Positions 60,900-64,000 of a stretch of 64,000 bases of DNA are shown piece after piece. The position numbers were made by a program, and so were the translations under genes. Where the stretch lies: positions 62,001 through 126,000 of the forward strand of contig NZ_VZZK01000005.1 of NCBI RefSeq assembly GCF_008806385.1, in the 5' to 3' direction. The notes below the pieces were generated by a model. The model saw only the letters and a list, made by a program, of their open reading frames with translations, made no database searches and was not told where the DNA came from. Within the stretch, counting starts at the first letter, position 1. Every line of letters begins with the position of its first letter. Origin of the DNA: Methylobacterium soli (GTDB taxonomy: Bacteria; Pseudomonadota; Alphaproteobacteria; Rhizobiales; Beijerinckiaceae).

Positions 60900-61622
60900 G
60901 TGTCAAAACTCCTCCCGTCCGCGCCCGCCCTGCCCCGCCTCCTCGTCAGCGTCCGCGACGCGGCCGAGGCGGGGCTCGCCGCCGCCGCCGGCGCCGACCT
61001 CGTCGACGCCAAGGACCCCGCCCGCGGCGCCCTCGGGGCGCTCGCTCCCGAGATGGTGCGGGCGATCGTCGCCGAGATCCGGGGGCGGGCCCTGACGAGC
61101 GCGGTGGCGGGCGAGCCGGGCGAGGGGGAGGCCCTCGCCCGCTGCGTGGCCGCCATGGCCGGGACCGGCGTGGACTACGTGAAGGTCGCGCTCACGCCCG
61201 CGCTCCGTGCCGAGCCGGAGGCCCTCGCGGCGGCCGCGCGGGCCGCGCCTCAGCGTCTGATCGCCGTCCTCTTCGCCGAGGACGCGCTTCGGCCCGAGGA
61301 TCCCGCGCGTCTGGCGGCCGCAGGTTTCGTCGGGGCCATGATCGACACCGCCGGCAAGGACGGCCGCCGGCTGCCCGATCTCCTCGATGTCGCGCGGCGC
61401 GACGCCTTCACGCAGGCCTGCCGGGCCTGCGGCCTCGTCTCCGGCCTCGCCGGCTCGCTCCGCGTCGAGGATATCCCGCTGCTGGCCGACCACCGACCGG
61501 GCTATCTCGGCTTCCGCGGCGGCCTCTGCGCCGGCAACCGCCGCACCGACGCTCTCGATCCCGCCCGGATCGCCGCAGCGGCCGCAGCCATCCGGGCGCT
61601 CGCCCGCCGGGACGCCGCGTGA
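60900..61622 (+). CDS. mfnB: (5-formylfuran-3-yl)methyl phosphate synthase, methylofuran biosynthesis (MfnB-like)
   Basis: A 240-residue TIM-barrel protein starting at GTG 60900. The catalytic Lys is expected at 38 in DLVDAKDPARGALGALAPE, the DUF556 signature. Other blocks are TSAVAGEPGEGEALARCVAA, TGVDYVKVALTPALRAEPEA, GFVGAMIDTAGKDGRRLPDL, and the end RPGYLGFRGGLCAGNRRTDA. In methanogens MfnB fuses two glyceraldehyde-3-phosphate molecules into the furan of methanofuran. In methylotrophs the related cofactor is methylofuran, the carrier in the formyltransferase/hydrolase complex. Its stop overlaps the next start by four bases. Confidence 0.9.
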   Translation: MSKLLPSAPALPRLLVSVRDAAEAGLAAAAGADLVDAKDPARGALGALAPEMVRAIVAEIRGRALTSAVAGEPGEGEALARCVAAMAGTGVDYVKVALTPALRAEPEALAAAARAAPQRLIAVLFAEDALRPEDPARLAAAGFVGAMIDTAGKDGRRLPDLLDVARRDAFTQACRACGLVSGLAGSLRVEDIPLLADHRPGYLGFRGGLCAGNRRTDALDPARIAAAAAAIRALARRDAA

Positions 61623-62230
61623 GCGGGCCGAGCCTCAGCGTGGCCAAGGTCGGCGGCAGCCTGCTCGCCGACGGTGGGCGGCTGCGCGCCGTGCTGGCCG
61701 ATCTCGCGGCGGGCGCGGACGGGGCCTGCATCGTGGTGCCGGGGGGCGGCCCCTTCGCCGACGCGGCCCGGACCGCGCAGGCGTCGCTCGGCCTCGACGA
61801 CGCCTTCGCGCACCGTCTCGCCCTCGACGCCATGGGCCGCATGGCCGAATTGTTCTGCGCGCTGGAGCCCCGGCTGACCCGATGCGCCGATCCCGCCGCG
61901 CTCGCGGATCTGGCGCGGGCCGGCCGGGCGCCGGTCTGGGACCCGGTCGCGCTGAAGGCGGGCCATGCCGCGATTCCCGAGACCTGGGACGTGACCTCCG
62001 ACAGCCTCGCGCTCTGGCTCGCCACCGAGATCGGCGCAGACCGCTGCATCCTCGTTAAATCCGCGCCGGTTCCGCGTGCCGCGGATCTGGCGGCGGTGGA
62101 TTGGGGCGCGCTCGCCGCCCGCGGCCTCGTCGACGCGGCCTTCCCGGCCTTCGCGGCGGCCTATCCGGGCGCGATCATCCTGCGGGGGCCGCCGGAGACC
62201 GCGACGCGCCGCGCGAGGGCGACCGCGTGA
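61619..62230 (+). CDS. amino-acid-kinase-fold small-molecule kinase, methylofuran biosynthesis
   Basis: A 203-residue protein beginning at GTG 61619 in a GTGA overlap. The fold is that of the amino acid kinase family: SLSVAKVGGSLLADGGRLRA (Lys plus Gly-Gly-Ser loop), ACIVVPGGGPFADAARTAQA, WDVTSDSLALWLATEIGADR (metal and nucleotide site) and CILVKSAPVPRAADLAAVDW. It should phosphorylate a furan intermediate, as MfnE does in archaea by a different fold assignment, before condensation; the exact reaction is inferred from operon position. It is coupled to both neighbours by overlapping start/stop codons. Confidence 0.82.
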   Translation: MSGPSLSVAKVGGSLLADGGRLRAVLADLAAGADGACIVVPGGGPFADAARTAQASLGLDDAFAHRLALDAMGRMAELFCALEPRLTRCADPAALADLARAGRAPVWDPVALKAGHAAIPETWDVTSDSLALWLATEIGADRCILVKSAPVPRAADLAAVDWGALAARGLVDAAFPAFAAAYPGAIILRGPPETATRRARATA

Positions 62231-63792
62231 GCGCCCCCGAGCATCTCGTCTTCATCACCGGCCGCCTGGCGCGGGCGCGCCTCGAGAAGGTCGCCGCGAC
62301 GCTGCCGCCGGAGCGTTTCGCCTGGAGCATCGCGGATGCGGGCGTGAAGGTCGCGGCGCTGATGACCGAGGAGATCATCCGCCGCCGCGTGCAAATTCCC
62401 GAGGGCGTCACCCGCATCGTCCTGCCGGGCCGCTGCCGGGCCAATCCGGAGGCCCTGTCGCGGCATTTCGGCGTGCCGGTCGAGCGGGGACCGGACGAGA
62501 TCGTCGACCTGCCGGCCTATCTCGGCCTCGCGGGGCGCAGAATCGACCTCTCCGGCCACGACCTGCGCATCTTCTCCGAGATCGTCGATGCCTCGAAGAT
62601 GACCCCCGAGGCGATCCTGGCGAAGGGGCTCGATCTGGCGCGCCGGGGCGCCGACGTGATCGATCTCGGCGGCCTGCCCGACACCGCCTTCCCGCATCTC
62701 GAGGACAGCGTGCGCCTCCTGAAGGGCGCGGGCCTCAAGGTCAGCGTGGATTCCTTCTCGATCGACGAGCTGACCCGGGGCGCCAGGGCCGGCGCCGATT
62801 ACCTGCTCAGCCTCAACGAGGAGACCCTCGACCTCGCCTTCGAGACCGATGCGGTCCCGATCCTGGTGCCGATGCGGCCGGACGATCTGCCGTCCCTCGA
62901 CCGGGCCATCGAGCGGATGGAGCGTGCCGGCCGGCCCTTCCTGGCCGACCCGATCCTCGAACCGATCCATTTCGGGTTCGTCGACTCGATTGCCCGCTAT
63001 CACGCGGTGCGCCGCCGCCATCCCGGCATCGAGATGATGATGGGCACCGGCAACCTGACCGAGCTGACCGAGGCCGACAGCCTCGGCGTCACCGCCCTCC
63101 TCCTCGGGATGTGCTCGGAACTCAGCATCCGCAATGTCCTGATCGTGCAGGTCTCCAACCACACCCGGCGCACCGTGGAGGAGCACGACGCGGCCCGGCG
63201 CGTGATGTACGCGGCCAAGGCCGACGCGGCGCTGCCCAAGGGCTATGGGCGGGCACTTCTGGCACTTCACGACAAGCGCCCCTTCGTGCAGACACCCGAC
63301 GAGATCGCGAGCCTCGCCGCCGAGGTGCGCGACCCGAATTACCGGATCGCGGTCGCGGAGGACGGCATCCACGTCTACAACCGCGACATCCACAAGGTCG
63401 GCACCGACGCGATGGCCTTCTTCCCCGATCTCGCGGTCGCGAGCGACGGTGCCCACGCCTTCTATCTCGGCGCCGAGCTCGCCAAGGCCGAGACGGCGTG
63501 GCGCCTCGGCAAGCGCTACGTCCAGGACGAGCCCCTGCGCTGGGGGGCCGCGGCCGATGACGAGGCCGAGGACACCACCGCCTTCAAGAAGGCCGGCCAT
63601 ACCCGGCATTCGGGCCCCGACACGCCGCCCCCGGGCACCCGCGACGCGACGCCCCCGGAGGCGGGTGCGGACGCCCCCGAGACGATCGGGCCCGATCAGG
63701 CCCGCGCGGAATCTGCCCCCCTCGCGCCGACCGAGGCCGGCCAGCCGATGCGGATCGTCTGCGGCAAGCTCGTGCCGGCCGAAGGGAACTGA
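62227..63792 (+). CDS. dihydropteroate-synthase-like protein with DUF6513 N-terminus, methylofuran biosynthesis
   Basis: A 521-residue protein starting at GTG 62227 in a second GTGA overlap. The N-terminal about 130 residues (MSAPEHLVFITGRLARARLE, AALMTEEIIRRRVQIPEGVT, IDLSGHDLRIFSEIVDASKM) are the DUF6513 domain. A TIM-barrel DHPS-like region follows: GADVIDLGGLP, VSVDSFSIDELTRGARAGAD, FLADPILEPIHFGFVDSIAR, MMMGTGNLTELTEADSLGV. In archaeal methanofuran synthesis a DHPS homologue (MfnF) joins the furan diphosphate to the tyramine part; an equivalent step here is inferred. The last about 80 residues are a Pro/Ala-rich tail of uncertain use. Confidence 0.88.
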   Translation: MSAPEHLVFITGRLARARLEKVAATLPPERFAWSIADAGVKVAALMTEEIIRRRVQIPEGVTRIVLPGRCRANPEALSRHFGVPVERGPDEIVDLPAYLGLAGRRIDLSGHDLRIFSEIVDASKMTPEAILAKGLDLARRGADVIDLGGLPDTAFPHLEDSVRLLKGAGLKVSVDSFSIDELTRGARAGADYLLSLNEETLDLAFETDAVPILVPMRPDDLPSLDRAIERMERAGRPFLADPILEPIHFGFVDSIARYHAVRRRHPGIEMMMGTGNLTELTEADSLGVTALLLGMCSELSIRNVLIVQVSNHTRRTVEEHDAARRVMYAAKADAALPKGYGRALLALHDKRPFVQTPDEIASLAAEVRDPNYRIAVAEDGIHVYNRDIHKVGTDAMAFFPDLAVASDGAHAFYLGAELAKAETAWRLGKRYVQDEPLRWGAAADDEAEDTTAFKKAGHTRHSGPDTPPPGTRDATPPEAGADAPETIGPDQARAESAPLAPTEAGQPMRIVCGKLVPAEGN

Positions 63793-63796
63793 TCCG

Positions 63797-64000
63797 GTGC
63801 CGCTGATCCTCGAGACCATCGTGACGACGCTCTCCCCCACGGGCGAGATCCACCTCGTGCCCTTCGGGCTGATCCAGGACGGCTTGGACTTGATCCTCGC
63901 GCCGTTCCGGCCCTCGCCCACGATCCTCAACCTCGATGCGAGCCCGGTCTTCGCGGCCTCGAGCCCCCGCGACGTGCGGGTGATCGCGGGCTGCGTCACC
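63797..64000 (+). CDS. DUF447 family protein, 3' end cut by window edge
   Basis: The GTG at 63797, four bases after the previous stop, opens MPLILETIVTTLSPTGEIHL, VPFGLIQDGLDLILAPFRPS, and the frame runs to the window end without a stop. This is the N-terminus of a DUF447 protein, a flavin-reductase-like split barrel known beside methanofuran/methanopterin genes in archaea and methylotrophs. The typical length is near 190-200 residues, so about 68 are visible. It belongs to the same operon as the three preceding genes. The reaction is not established. Confidence 0.85.
   Translation, partial: MPLILETIVTTLSPTGEIHLVPFGLIQDGLDLILAPFRPSPTILNLDASPVFAASSPRDVRVIAGCVT

Overview
The window looks like chromosomal DNA of a Methylobacterium-type alphaproteobacterium (order Hyphomicrobiales). 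The evidence is the very GC-rich coding sequence with strong third-position GC, the methylofuran biosynthesis genes at the right end, a lanthanide-uptake type (lut) ABC cluster beside them, a DUF2842 protein, ctaA, and an alphaproteobacterial exopolysaccharide locus. There is no rRNA, tRNA, CRISPR array, complete insertion sequence or prophage. The genus is inferred from gene content, not from a marker gene.

Layout. 0-2.4 kb: end of an alpha/beta hydrolase, a sulfotransferase-like protein and a GlcG/HbpS protein. 2.4-6.3 kb: peptide-type ABC binding protein and two permeases with no ATPase genes; short tandem duplications run across the stop codons of both permeases. 6.4-13.9 kb: sugar-type MFS carrier, glucokinase, trehalose phosphatase, DUF427, a serine hydrolase, GFA and DUF2147 proteins, with a composite non-coding repeat at 12.2-12.6 kb. 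14.2-18.8 kb: a cobalamin riboswitch ahead of a TonB-dependent receptor and a PepSY membrane protein. 18.7-29.2 kb: DUF2336 protein, RNase HI with an extra C-terminal domain, aminotransferase with a divergent XRE-cupin regulator, acuR-acuI, an MFS/LysR pair, and a catalase-like peroxidase with cytochrome b561. 29.5-44.9 kb: gyrB, a metallo-hydrolase, a trehalose-synthase-like amylase, a bifunctional PBP, trhA, ctaA and several small exported proteins.

44.9-53.6 kb is an exopolysaccharide locus: deacetylase, CelD-type acetyltransferase, Wzz/GumC-like protein with a degenerate kinase domain, Wza-like export lipoprotein, GT4 glycosyltransferase and polyprenyl-phosphate sugar transferase. It is followed directly by a 291-bp MITE-like element (53605-53895) with about 31-bp terminal inverted repeats ending in CTAG, placed exactly on the sugar transferase stop codon. 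A rearranged copy lies inverted at 12.2-12.6 kb.

54.0-60.0 kb is a leftward cluster of binding protein, beta-propeller, small exported proteins, ABC ATPase and ABC permease. It matches the PQQ-associated/lanthanide (lut) transport layout but has no adjacent TonB receptor. 60.3-64.0 kb runs rightward: a DUF2380 protein, then a tightly coupled methylofuran operon (MfnB-like, small-molecule kinase, DHPS-like, DUF447) that continues past the window. The two clusters fit together functionally: lanthanide-dependent methanol oxidation makes formaldehyde, and methylofuran is needed by the formyltransferase/hydrolase complex of the H4MPT pathway.
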